Assembly: GCA_964502885.1 (NCBI GenBank)
Contig: CAZCXU010000012.1
Span: forward strand, 1 to 38,140
Reading direction: 5' to 3'
From: XYB1-FULL-44-23 sp964502885
Lineage (GTDB): Bacteria; Patescibacteriota; Microgenomatia; CAZETR01; Amesbacteraceae
Length of the DNA: 38,140 bases
Each line of letters starts with the position of its first letter. The stretch's first letter is position 1. The notes below the pieces were generated by a model. It was given only the letters and a program-made list of their open reading frames with translations. It was not told the origin of the DNA and searched no databases. Of this stretch, positions 31,344-38,140 are shown piece after piece. Made by a program: the position numbers and the translations under genes.

Positions 31344-33100
31344 TTGATGACAGGAGCTGTCGGGTCCCGTTTTACGGGAGGATTCCGGAATCTGTCCAGC
31401 CACACTGCATATTCTCCGCCTTTTTCTATCAATTCTTTTGGTGGTCCATCGTCAACAATCTTACCCTGCCTGATCAAAACCACCCTGGGAGCTTGCAGCG
31501 ACGATGAAATTCTTTCGGTCACTGTAATTACTGATGGTAAGAACTGATAGAACAAATTAAATATTTCCGTTTCCACTTTTGGGCTAGTCAGTCTGGCAGA
31601 TTGCCAGATCAACCACTTTGGCTGCAGATAAAACACTCTTGCAGCCAGTATTCTGGTTATCAAATCACCATTATTGGAAGCTGGCAAATCACCGCTGGCT
31701 GTTTCGTCAGGTATACCCACCATCTTTAAAACCTCTGTCATTTTTTTATCATCCCAATCCGGCTTTAAGGAAATATTTTCTTTGATATTCAAATATCGCA
31801 AATAGGAAGCGTCTCCGTATATTGCCATTACATCTGCGTCACCTGGGTGAATTTTTCTATTTCCTATCTTGACATCTCCTTGCCCTGGTTCAGTAAGGCC
31901 GCCAATGATTCTAATGAACGTATCTCTGGTAAATAAATCCGGGATGATAACATCTGTTTTTGTGTTGTAATCAAAGCTCATATTCAAATCAGCCAGGGTC
32001 GGGGATGAAGCTCCGGATCTGACAAACTCAATATTCCCAAGCTTTATAGCCGGATTGTCCTCAGTTTCTTGCTCAGAAGTTTTCTCCGGCCAGTCAAATA
32101 CTTGTTCAATTTCAACAATTTTGGCGCAGCTCTCTTCAAGTGCGTTATAAGTGGTGACTACTTTTTTGATTTTAGAGTCCAATAAGTTTACCAACCTCAA
32201 TTGGACATAAATTGATCCTACCGCACCAAGAGATGCATTCTTAAACAAAATCCACGCATATCCCACAATTACTGTAAGACTATTTCCCAGATCCAGAATT
32301 CTATTTACCAGATTCCATTTTCTTTTTGCGGGTCCGGCCAGTTTTTCATACCGCTGCAGATATTCAATATACTTCTTATCCAATACCGATAATGACAGTG
32401 CAGCCATCCCGGATGTCAAAAACATTTTATCTGTCCACTGTGTCACCAGTAATTTAAGTTTGCTGCTAATAGCTTTGCCCCTGTTTTGTGCGTTTGTATT
32501 AGCCCGTCGCATAGACCGGTCGAAAGAGAATCTGGGAATGGCCAAAATCAGCAAGACGAGTGCCAGTGGCCAGGCAAAATAAGCAATTATCAGCAGTAAT
32601 ATCGTCCCTGCAGTTAGGTCGCTCAAGAAGCCAATGCTGGAATAGTAGTGGCCAAACATGGTTCCAATGGTCGTGTACTTTTCCGCAATTACCTGAGTGG
32701 TAACTTTCTTGTCCAGCGTTTCGACATCCAGACGGGATAATTTATGTAAGTATGCCCGTTTTAATTGTGATACCAGAAATGCTTTTTTATTCTCAACAAA
32801 CCCCTGTTCAAACATGTTTAATAACAACTCGGCTATGTTGTATCCCGCGTAAAGTCCAAAAGCTTTCCACGCTGATACTGAGCTGAACCCCATTTTGCTG
32901 AAAGTGGCTATTGAGTCAATCATGTATCCATAAACCGCTATCGATCCTATGCCTTTCAGGTTGGAAATCAGATTAAAAAAGAAAAAAACCGGTGCAAATC
33001 TTTTATTCAGCAGTCCACAGTACCGCGATACCCACCGCGAATGAGCCAGTAACTGTTGTGGTGAAAAATGGGGTAAATCGCTATCCTGATCGTCGTGCAC
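31319..33100 (-). CDS. ABC exporter half-transporter with degenerate, probably inactive ATPase domain
   Basis: A 593-residue half-transporter. Residues 30-320 form the six-helix exporter membrane domain, and residues 352-570 align end to end with an ABC nucleotide-binding domain whose motifs are all lost. The P loop (GxSGxGKST) is IPDLFTRDTF at 386-395. The Q-loop glutamine is absent. The signature LSGGQ reads SNNGD (475-479). The Walker B region is WLIWQSARLT (496-505), without Asp or catalytic Glu, and the switch His is E529. The frame is continuous, so this is divergence, not a frameshift. The likely partner is the canonical half-transporter just upstream. It starts with GTG 33100, six bases behind a perfect TATAAT. 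Confidence 0.85.
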   Translation of the reverse strand: MHDDQDSDLPHFSPQQLLAHSRWVSRYCGLLNKRFAPVFFFFNLISNLKGIGSIAVYGYMIDSIATFSKMGFSSVSAWKAFGLYAGYNIAELLLNMFEQGFVENKKAFLVSQLKRAYLHKLSRLDVETLDKKVTTQVIAEKYTTIGTMFGHYYSSIGFLSDLTAGTILLLIIAYFAWPLALVLLILAIPRFSFDRSMRRANTNAQNRGKAISSKLKLLVTQWTDKMFLTSGMAALSLSVLDKKYIEYLQRYEKLAGPAKRKWNLVNRILDLGNSLTVIVGYAWILFKNASLGAVGSIYVQLRLVNLLDSKIKKVVTTYNALEESCAKIVEIEQVFDWPEKTSEQETEDNPAIKLGNIEFVRSGASSPTLADLNMSFDYNTKTDVIIPDLFTRDTFIRIIGGLTEPGQGDVKIGNRKIHPGDADVMAIYGDASYLRYLNIKENISLKPDWDDKKMTEVLKMVGIPDETASGDLPASNNGDLITRILAARVFYLQPKWLIWQSARLTSPKVETEIFNLFYQFLPSVITVTERISSSLQAPRVVLIRQGKIVDDGPPKELIEKGGEYAVWLDRFRNPPVKRDPTAPVINQPSQTSL

Positions 33101-33106
33101 CAGTCA

Positions 33107-33142
33107 ATTATAGTCAACAAACATGAGTTTGTAATTGCAAAC
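33107..33142 (-). promoter_or_regulatory. Consensus promoter with alternating inverted repeats
   Basis: On the minus strand TTACAA (33134-33129), a 16-base spacer and perfect TATAAT (33112-33107), six bases before GTG 33100. On the plus strand CAAAC (33118-33122), GTTTG (33127-33131) and CAAAC (33138-33142) form two overlapping inverted repeats over the -35 and spacer, a possible repressor site. The degenerate ABC gene may thus be controlled separately from its upstream partner. Confidence 0.5.
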
Positions 33143-33225
33143 AAAAATTTATTGGATACGTCATCCCCATCTCATCGAATATCCATCGCGCTACGATTTT
33201 TTGTTCAATGATATCGGGAAAAAAA

Positions 33226-34953
33226 TCAGGTCGCTTTTCCTTTTGCTTGTATCTGCCACAGTTTTTGGTATATGCCTTTCTTGTGGATGAGGCTGGTATG
33301 TGTCCCGGTTTCCACTATTGTTCCTCCGGACAATACAATAATCATGTCTGCATCTCTGATTGTGGAAAATCGGTGTGCAATGACAATTACCGTTCTTTCC
33401 TTGGCCACTTCATTTAGCGCTTCCTGAATTTTCTTTTCCGATTCAGAATCCAGATTGGATGTCGCTTCATCAAATATCAGGACTCTGGGGTCAGACAGTA
33501 GTGCTCGGGCAATAGCCAGTCTTTGTTTTTGCCCGCCCGAAAGTTTTATTCCCCGTTCGCCTACCTCAGTTTCCCATTTTTGTGGTAGCCCCTCCACGAA
33601 CTCCAGAATGTTCGCTTTTCTAGCTGCTTCATGTATTTCTTCATCGCTGGCATTTTCTTTTCCGTATGCCAGGTTAAATTTAAGTGTATTGTTAAACATG
33701 ATCGGTTCCTGTGGGACAAGTCCGGTCAAAAGACGAAGCTGGGTTTTTTTCATCTTGCTGATATCAACTCCATCCAGAAGAATTCTCCCCTGAGTCGGAT
33801 CATAAAATCGCAGTAGCAACCTTACTAAAGTAGTTTTTCCTGCTCCGGATCTGCCGGCAAAGGCCACCCGCATGCCCGGCTTAATCTCCAGATTTATATC
33901 CGAAAGTGTCTTTGTCGTATCTTTGGGATAATTAAACGACACATGGTCAAAAACAATCCCGCCGCGAACTGTTTGTGGATAGGTGGGTATCTCAGGGTCC
34001 TTTACGGATACTTGGTTATCCAGAATTCCCAGATACTTCTCCAGATCAACCATATTTTTTGCAATACTTCGAAGTCTGAAGAATAAATTAAAAAATTGGT
34101 AATACAGTCCCGTTAGAAAGCCTGACACCATCACCAGATCTCCCGGTGTAAAACCCCTTCCCAGCTTATTAATCGATAGCCACAATATCCACAGCATTCC
34201 TGCTCCGGAGGTTGTCCCGATGGTGATATCCATCAGCCGGAAAGAATTCGAGAATTTCCATATTTTATCTACCCAGTTGTCGATTTCCCGCCCCAAATGC
34301 TTATTCTCACGTTCTTCGGCGGCAAAAAACTTTACTGTCTCATAATTAATCACGGTATCGGTTATGACAGCCGCTACTTTATCATCTGCCTTATTGAACT
34401 CCGTTCTGGCCTTGAGGTTTATTTTGATTAGCCAGAATGCCAAAAATAAATTTGCCGCAAACATTCCAAATAGTATCAGTGCCAGTTCCGCTGACGCATT
34501 TGCCAGGAAGTACAAAGCCACCAGTAGATTGATAAGTACCCTAAACAGTTCTGAAAATATGTTGTCATACAAATCAAAAACTGCCCCCTCGCCCCTTTTA
34601 AAAGCAGAAATCAGCGACCCTGTGCTTCTATCCGCATGAAACGCAAAATCCAAATCCATCATTTTTCTAAAAACGCTTTCTTTAATATTCCTGGACAGGG
34701 GAATAATCACAAAATCGCCCACATATCTGGACAGGGAAGATATCAAATTTCCTCCCAACGTAGACACTCCAAACAATGCCAGATAGAGCAGTACTTGATC
34801 CTTTTTGTTATCAACCGCACTATCAAGCATCATCTTCATCCAGTAGGGTCGCAAACTTTCAGCACCAACCGCCACAGTGGTAATTCCCAAGAACAGAATC
34901 AACCGCCAACGATAGCGGCCTATAAATTTTGTAAATTTGAATAGATATCTCAT
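33226..34953 (-). CDS. ABC exporter half-transporter, canonical ATPase
   Basis: A 575-residue type IV ABC exporter half-transporter. A six-helix membrane domain (about 15-305) is followed by a complete nucleotide-binding domain: Walker A GRSGAGKTT (367-375), Q loop in LVPQEPIMF, signature LSGGQKQRLAIARAL (471-485), Walker B VLIFDEATSNLD with E496, and switch H527 in VIVIAHRFST. It resembles ATM1/MsbA-like exporters. With the degenerate half-transporter 125 bases downstream on the same strand it probably forms a heterodimer; a homodimer is also possible. The substrate is unknown. Upstream of its ATG the minus strand has a short GCCC-GCAA-GGGT hairpin followed by TGGATTTTTT, perhaps an attenuator-like leader, but the stem is only four pairs. 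Confidence 0.92.
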   Translation of the reverse strand: MRYLFKFTKFIGRYRWRLILFLGITTVAVGAESLRPYWMKMMLDSAVDNKKDQVLLYLALFGVSTLGGNLISSLSRYVGDFVIIPLSRNIKESVFRKMMDLDFAFHADRSTGSLISAFKRGEGAVFDLYDNIFSELFRVLINLLVALYFLANASAELALILFGMFAANLFLAFWLIKINLKARTEFNKADDKVAAVITDTVINYETVKFFAAEERENKHLGREIDNWVDKIWKFSNSFRLMDITIGTTSGAGMLWILWLSINKLGRGFTPGDLVMVSGFLTGLYYQFFNLFFRLRSIAKNMVDLEKYLGILDNQVSVKDPEIPTYPQTVRGGIVFDHVSFNYPKDTTKTLSDINLEIKPGMRVAFAGRSGAGKTTLVRLLLRFYDPTQGRILLDGVDISKMKKTQLRLLTGLVPQEPIMFNNTLKFNLAYGKENASDEEIHEAARKANILEFVEGLPQKWETEVGERGIKLSGGQKQRLAIARALLSDPRVLIFDEATSNLDSESEKKIQEALNEVAKERTVIVIAHRFSTIRDADMIIVLSGGTIVETGTHTSLIHKKGIYQKLWQIQAKGKAT

Positions 34954-35126
34954 AAAAAATCCACCCTTGCGGGCTAAAAAGTAATTAAAGACACTCTTCC
35001 CTGAAGAACAAAACCGCCGAATTGACGGCCATTAAATTGTATACCAACCGCCCACAAGAGTCCATCAAGTCCATCTATTATTTGCATATTTCATTATCGG
35101 ACCCAATCATGTAACATGTACCCCAT

Positions 35127-35285
35127 ATGGCAAAACGATCTACAGGAGTTGGCCGCGGAAGAAAAATCAATCACAGCAAGACCAAGAAACGGTTGGAGGC
35201 AAAAAGACTTATGTTGGTGGAAAAAATGGCTCGGCATCCAAAACACGCCAGGCGCATCAATGCTGCCAAACTAAAAGCGCGTTAG
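35127..35285 (+). CDS. Small, very basic protein (52 residues)
   Basis: A short gene starting ATG 35127 and ending TAG 35285. About 21 of its 52 residues are Lys or Arg, with only two Glu. It begins MAKRSTGVGRGRKINHSKTK and continues as a probable basic helix ending NAAKLKAR. It has no hydrophobic core or membrane segment. The composition suggests binding to nucleic acid or the ribosome, like small ribosomal or histone-like proteins, but it matches none that I recognise. A -10-like TAACAT (35112-35117) lies nine bases before the ATG, and a -35-like TTTCAT 17 bases further upstream. It is followed 27 bases later by the secreted LamG gene. Codon use looks like that of the neighbours. Confidence 0.65.
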   Translation: MAKRSTGVGRGRKINHSKTKKRLEAKRLMLVEKMARHPKHARRINAAKLKAR

Positions 35286-35312
35286 CTTTCAAGTTTTAAT
35301 AAATCTGCCCAA

Positions 35313-36986
35313 ATGAGTCGCAAGACTAAGTCATCTTCTTCCTTCGGTTTAAAAAAACTACTTCTTACGTTAGCCTTTGTCGTATTTGCTCTTGGAAGCC
35401 TTTATGTAGTGTTTAGATCGCAGTTTCAGACGCGCGGGAATGTAAAGGCGGACTCAGTTGGGGGAATTGTAATAGATCACAATTCGGTTGCCCTTTTTGA
35501 TCAGATTCCCGATGAATTTATCACCAGGGCCAGAGAGATGAAGATGCTCTTTGTCGATCAGTCCGTGGGGGTAAACATCAGCGAGGGTCTTTCGTGTTTG
35601 GCCAATACGTCTATTGCCAGTGCCCCAAATCATTGCAAGCGTCCAAGCATTCCCGCATCCGAAATAGTGGCCGACGTTCGTTATTCGCGCACCAATTGGA
35701 TCAATCAGGTTTTCCCATCCGGGTGCGGACTGTGGTCGACAAAGGTGCCTTGCTTTATCAACATGGTCAATTCTTCGTATAGTACTTTTGATGTAGTCTC
35801 ATATCAGTTCAGCTATTTGGATGTCGATACAAATTCGACTATTACAAGCCCCACGACTGGCTTCTTCGCTGATCCGGTCCATACTTCAAATCTCAACGCA
35901 TTTGAAACGGCAAACCCAAACAAAAAGGTGATCTACTGGACTACCAGTCTTTCACGGTCAATAGGTACAGCGATATCCACCGACTTCAATAACCAGATGC
36001 GTGCTTACGCTATAGCCAACAACAAAATTCTCTTTGACGTGGCAGATATTGAATCACATGATCCTCAGGGTCGGCCCTGTTATGACAATCGCGATGGCGT
36101 TGCATATACCAATGGCACGAATAGTGAAAATTATCCCGATGATGGCATAGATAGGCCCGCTATTTGCCAAAGCTATACCACTGAAACCAATGGGGGTCAC
36201 TTGGGTAGTGTTTCAACAGGAAAGATCAGGCTGGCAAAAGCCTTCTGGGTACTGATGGCTCAAATCGCCGGTTGGGTTCCGACGGGACAATCCAATCCCA
36301 CAAGTGCTCCAATCCCCACTTTTACACCTATTCCACAACCCACATCCACTCCGAGACCTGCTTCCCCGACGTCTATCCCATCGCAAGTAATTCCCACCCC
36401 TGGCACCTCTGATGATTCTTACTACTATGGCTTTGAATCTCTGAATTCAGGCGTATTCAATGGCACAGTTTCTCCTGGGACATATGGAAATTCAATTTAC
36501 TTCAATGGCATCAATGGCTATGTAAATCTGGGCAGGCTAAACTTTTTGGACAACGCATCTGAATTCACTTTTAATATTTGGATCAAACCTGAATTCACAA
36601 ATGCAGAATCGGCCTGGAAGTATGTATTTAGTGACGGCTCGACTTTCAACCTGTTTTACTTAGGCACGACCAGAAATTGGCGCGCCACATTGCGTACCTC
36701 AAATGGCACTTACCGGCTGGATGCAAATGGCCTCAGCTGGGTAGCCAATAGCTGGCACATGGTTTCTGTAACTTACGACGGCTCAACTGCAAAATTGTTT
36801 TGGGACGGCGTTTTAAGAGCCGAAGTGTCTGCTTCCGGTAATATTTCTCCCGCCGGGGGTTCTGCATTCATTGGTCAGTCTGCAGTTAACGACTCTCGCT
36901 TTAGAGGCCAAATCGATGAACTACGCATTTATCGCAGCAATTTTTCCGACCCCGTAATTCTAGAAACTTACTTCAGCCGCAGATAA
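35313..36986 (+). CDS. Secreted or anchored protein: unknown domain, Pro/Thr linker, LamG domain
   Basis: A 557-residue exported protein. A basic start and one hydrophobic helix (about 14-34) act as signal or anchor. Residues 48-322 form a domain I cannot name; it holds MLFVDQSVGVNISEGLSCL early on, several Cys pairs and VADIESHDP near the end, which may be an unusual hydrolase or binding domain. A Pro/Thr/Ser linker (about 325-368, PTFTPIPQPTSTPRP-like) leads to a C-terminal concanavalin-like LamG domain (about 370-555) with FTFNIWIKPEF, NSWHMVSVTYDG and GQIDELRIYR. LamG domains commonly bind sugars or proteins. The linker type matches the phosphodiester-glycosidase gene at 15662, so both are probably displayed on the surface. 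Confidence 0.8.
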   Translation: MSRKTKSSSSFGLKKLLLTLAFVVFALGSLYVVFRSQFQTRGNVKADSVGGIVIDHNSVALFDQIPDEFITRAREMKMLFVDQSVGVNISEGLSCLANTSIASAPNHCKRPSIPASEIVADVRYSRTNWINQVFPSGCGLWSTKVPCFINMVNSSYSTFDVVSYQFSYLDVDTNSTITSPTTGFFADPVHTSNLNAFETANPNKKVIYWTTSLSRSIGTAISTDFNNQMRAYAIANNKILFDVADIESHDPQGRPCYDNRDGVAYTNGTNSENYPDDGIDRPAICQSYTTETNGGHLGSVSTGKIRLAKAFWVLMAQIAGWVPTGQSNPTSAPIPTFTPIPQPTSTPRPASPTSIPSQVIPTPGTSDDSYYYGFESLNSGVFNGTVSPGTYGNSIYFNGINGYVNLGRLNFLDNASEFTFNIWIKPEFTNAESAWKYVFSDGSTFNLFYLGTTRNWRATLRTSNGTYRLDANGLSWVANSWHMVSVTYDGSTAKLFWDGVLRAEVSASGNISPAGGSAFIGQSAVNDSRFRGQIDELRIYRSNFSDPVILETYFSRR

Positions 36987-37010
36987 TTTCAAGCCTTTAT
37001 CATTAGATAT

Positions 37011-37262
37011 ATGGCACAGGGTAATCTTCGCTACTGGTTCAAAGCCAAAAAATATGGCTACGGCTGGTACCCGGCAACTTGGCAGGGATGGGTCATTCTC
37101 CTGATATATTTTGTAGTTTTTGGAATTCTCATTTGGATTTTTGAGTCCGATATGAAAAGGTATCTTGTCCCTTATGAAATCTCCGTCTTTTTTCTCACTG
37201 CGCTACTGATATTCATCAGCTACAAAAAAGGTGAGCCCGCCCGTTGGCGCTGGGGAAAATAG
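37011..37262 (+). CDS. Small two-helix membrane protein
   Basis: An 83-residue protein with an aromatic, basic N-terminus (WFKAKKYGYGWYPATWQGW) and two membrane helices (about 27-44 and 56-70) joined by a charged loop, ending in a basic tail (RWRWGK). No family function is known to me; proteins of this pattern occur as short uncharacterised integral membrane proteins. The ATG at 37011 has no Shine-Dalgarno sequence. It lies 24 bases after the LamG gene and may be co-transcribed with it. It converges with the gene at 37298, with no terminator hairpin in between. Confidence 0.6.
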   Translation: MAQGNLRYWFKAKKYGYGWYPATWQGWVILLIYFVVFGILIWIFESDMKRYLVPYEISVFFLTALLIFISYKKGEPARWRWGK

Positions 37263-37297
37263 TTGCAAATCTGATTACCGAAAGTATTGCATAACTT

Positions 37298-37645
37298 TTA
37301 GAATTCGATTAATGTCTTAGGGTATTCTACGCATGAGTCATTATGTATTCTAATTGCCGAGTAGGGAGGAGCATCACCTTTATTGAGCATCGCAAAAAAC
37401 GTCTTTACCCAACTCAAAGAAAAATGAGTTTGTGTTTCCACTCCTAGAGAGCACCTGATATGTTCCAGGACAATTTCTTTGTTTGCTGTACATTTGTCAC
37501 CTTTATTATCAATGTTGCGGATTTTAGATAGCTCATCTGTTAATCGTGTAACACAGTCATTATATTTGCTAATTGCACCTGCGGACCATTGCCCGATCAC
37601 AAAGAATAGCAAAATCAATGTTCCAGCAAATATCTTTTTCCACAT
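37298..37645 (-). CDS. Small exported protein of unknown function
   Basis: A 115-residue protein with a signal-like N-terminus (two Lys then a hydrophobic stretch at about 5-24). The mature part is charged and has four cysteines (about residues 31, 52, 65 and 105), which could form two disulfides outside the membrane. No known motif is seen. A -10-like TAAAGT lies six bases before the ATG, again a leaderless arrangement. The surrounding sequence is more AT-rich than the rest of the window. The frame is uninterrupted, but with no recognised family it could be a recent or foreign gene. Confidence 0.5.
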   Translation of the reverse strand: MWKKIFAGTLILLFFVIGQWSAGAISKYNDCVTRLTDELSKIRNIDNKGDKCTANKEIVLEHIRCSLGVETQTHFSLSWVKTFFAMLNKGDAPPYSAIRIHNDSCVEYPKTLIEF

Positions 37646-37809
37646 AAAATTACTTTAGCACTTCTTATGATAAAGAATACTCGAAATACGGGTGATGCAT
37701 ATAATTAGGCTCAATAGGCCTTCCTTAAAACAGACTTAGAAAAGCTCAGGAGAGTAATCTGTTTTAAAAAAACATTTCAGGAGGATGTTTGTGTTCTTTA
37801 TCTATAAAT

Positions 37810-38140
37810 TCAAATCACCGTCATAAAGATCGTTAATACAGACAGAATAAAAAACGCCCACTGCTCAGCCTTAGCACATACGCCTTCTTGCATAATAATT
37901 TTAATAACTCCAGAGAAATATATGATTACCAACGCAATAGCTACTGTAAATAAAAGCGCATTGTTCGCTAAATTCGAAATATACAGTAACGAAATTGGAT
38001 TGAATACAAAATAATATTTAACAAAAAAGCTATGTATTTTGAAATATTTATATTCTGGTAATAATGCCACCATGATAGTTGCAAAATTTGTTGTCAAAAA
38101 CAAAATACTACCAAAATTTAAATAACCAAGTTCAAATCTT
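37810..38140 (-). CDS. Membrane protein of unknown function, 5' end outside the window
   Basis: A hydrophobic minus-strand frame open to the window edge. A TTG at 38103 is a possible start, but the frame continues upstream without a stop (reading LGYLNFGSI before it), so the gene probably begins beyond position 38140. The visible 109 or so residues contain about three membrane helices, the last two around LLFTVAIALVIIYFSGVI and WAFFILSVLTIFMTVI. No family is recognised. The region is strongly AT-rich. The 164 bases between it and the preceding gene (37646-37809) show no gene or clear signal. Confidence 0.45.
   Translation of the reverse strand, partial: RFELGYLNFGSILFLTTNFATIMVALLPEYKYFKIHSFFVKYYFVFNPISLLYISNLANNALLFTVAIALVIIYFSGVIKIIMQEGVCAKAEQWAFFILSVLTIFMTVI

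Noticed and set aside
31319..33100. Frameshifted ABC gene (pseudogene)
   Set aside because: The degenerate domain aligns with the ABC fold without interruption to its end, and the gene has a consensus promoter, so functional divergence is the better reading.
34954..34976. Riboswitch or attenuator before the canonical ABC gene
   Set aside because: The GCCC-GCAA-GGGT stem has only four pairs, one of them a wobble; the T run is suggestive but not enough to call a regulatory RNA.

Overview
The window looks like a chromosomal segment of an uncultivated, reduced-genome bacterium, most likely of the Candidate Phyla Radiation (Patescibacteria) and perhaps Microgenomates-like. The grounds are indirect: very tight packing, an ATP synthase with a shortened delta subunit, many short proteins without recognisable family, Pro/Thr-rich linkers behind single N-terminal membrane anchors, and compact versions of usually longer enzymes. 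UGA is used as a normal stop, so the code is standard. No insertion sequence, prophage or CRISPR array is visible, and no stretch over 300 bases lacks a gene.

Layout. 1-73 is a tRNA-Gln(CUG) on the minus strand with a D-arm-like remnant upstream. 275-5299 holds a CorA-type transporter, a two-component system with a small secreted protein downstream, and, divergent from the regulator, an unknown protein, an HlyD-like adaptor and a DUF4342-like protein. 5429-11569 is a complete minus-strand F1Fo ATP synthase operon (a, c, b, delta, alpha, gamma, beta, epsilon). 11686-14292 has a beta-carbonic-anhydrase-like protein, a GT-C-type membrane protein and a cupin. 14413-18362 carries an alpha-oxoamine synthase, a secreted phosphodiester-glycosidase-like protein, a coiled-coil protein, an L,D-transpeptidase and a PAP2 phosphatase. 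Lon protease follows (18423-20795).

20906-31343 is the metabolic core: a ROK sugar kinase, a GT4/GT5 glucan synthase-like enzyme, GH57 and GH13 hydrolases in one overlapping operon, an inositol-phosphatase-family protein with a large phosphohexomutase, and an alpha-glucan phosphorylase. Together these could build and break down a storage glucan. Embedded in it is a two-gene polyamine module: AdoMet decarboxylase (SpeD) and a BpsA-type aminopropyltransferase, which suggests branched polyamines.

31319-34953 encodes two ABC exporter half-transporters. One is canonical; the other has a nucleotide-binding domain that has lost every catalytic motif. 35127-37262 has a 52-residue very basic protein, a secreted LamG protein and a small membrane protein. 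The last ~850 bases are AT-rich and hold two unknown small proteins, one running off the end.

Regulation. At least eight genes have a -10-like hexamer ending only 6-9 bases before the start codon, which predicts leaderless mRNAs. Two genes instead have a near-perfect Shine-Dalgarno sequence. Possible operators include an 11-bp-period direct repeat in the response-regulator promoter and inverted repeats at the phosphohexomutase promoter and the degenerate ABC gene.
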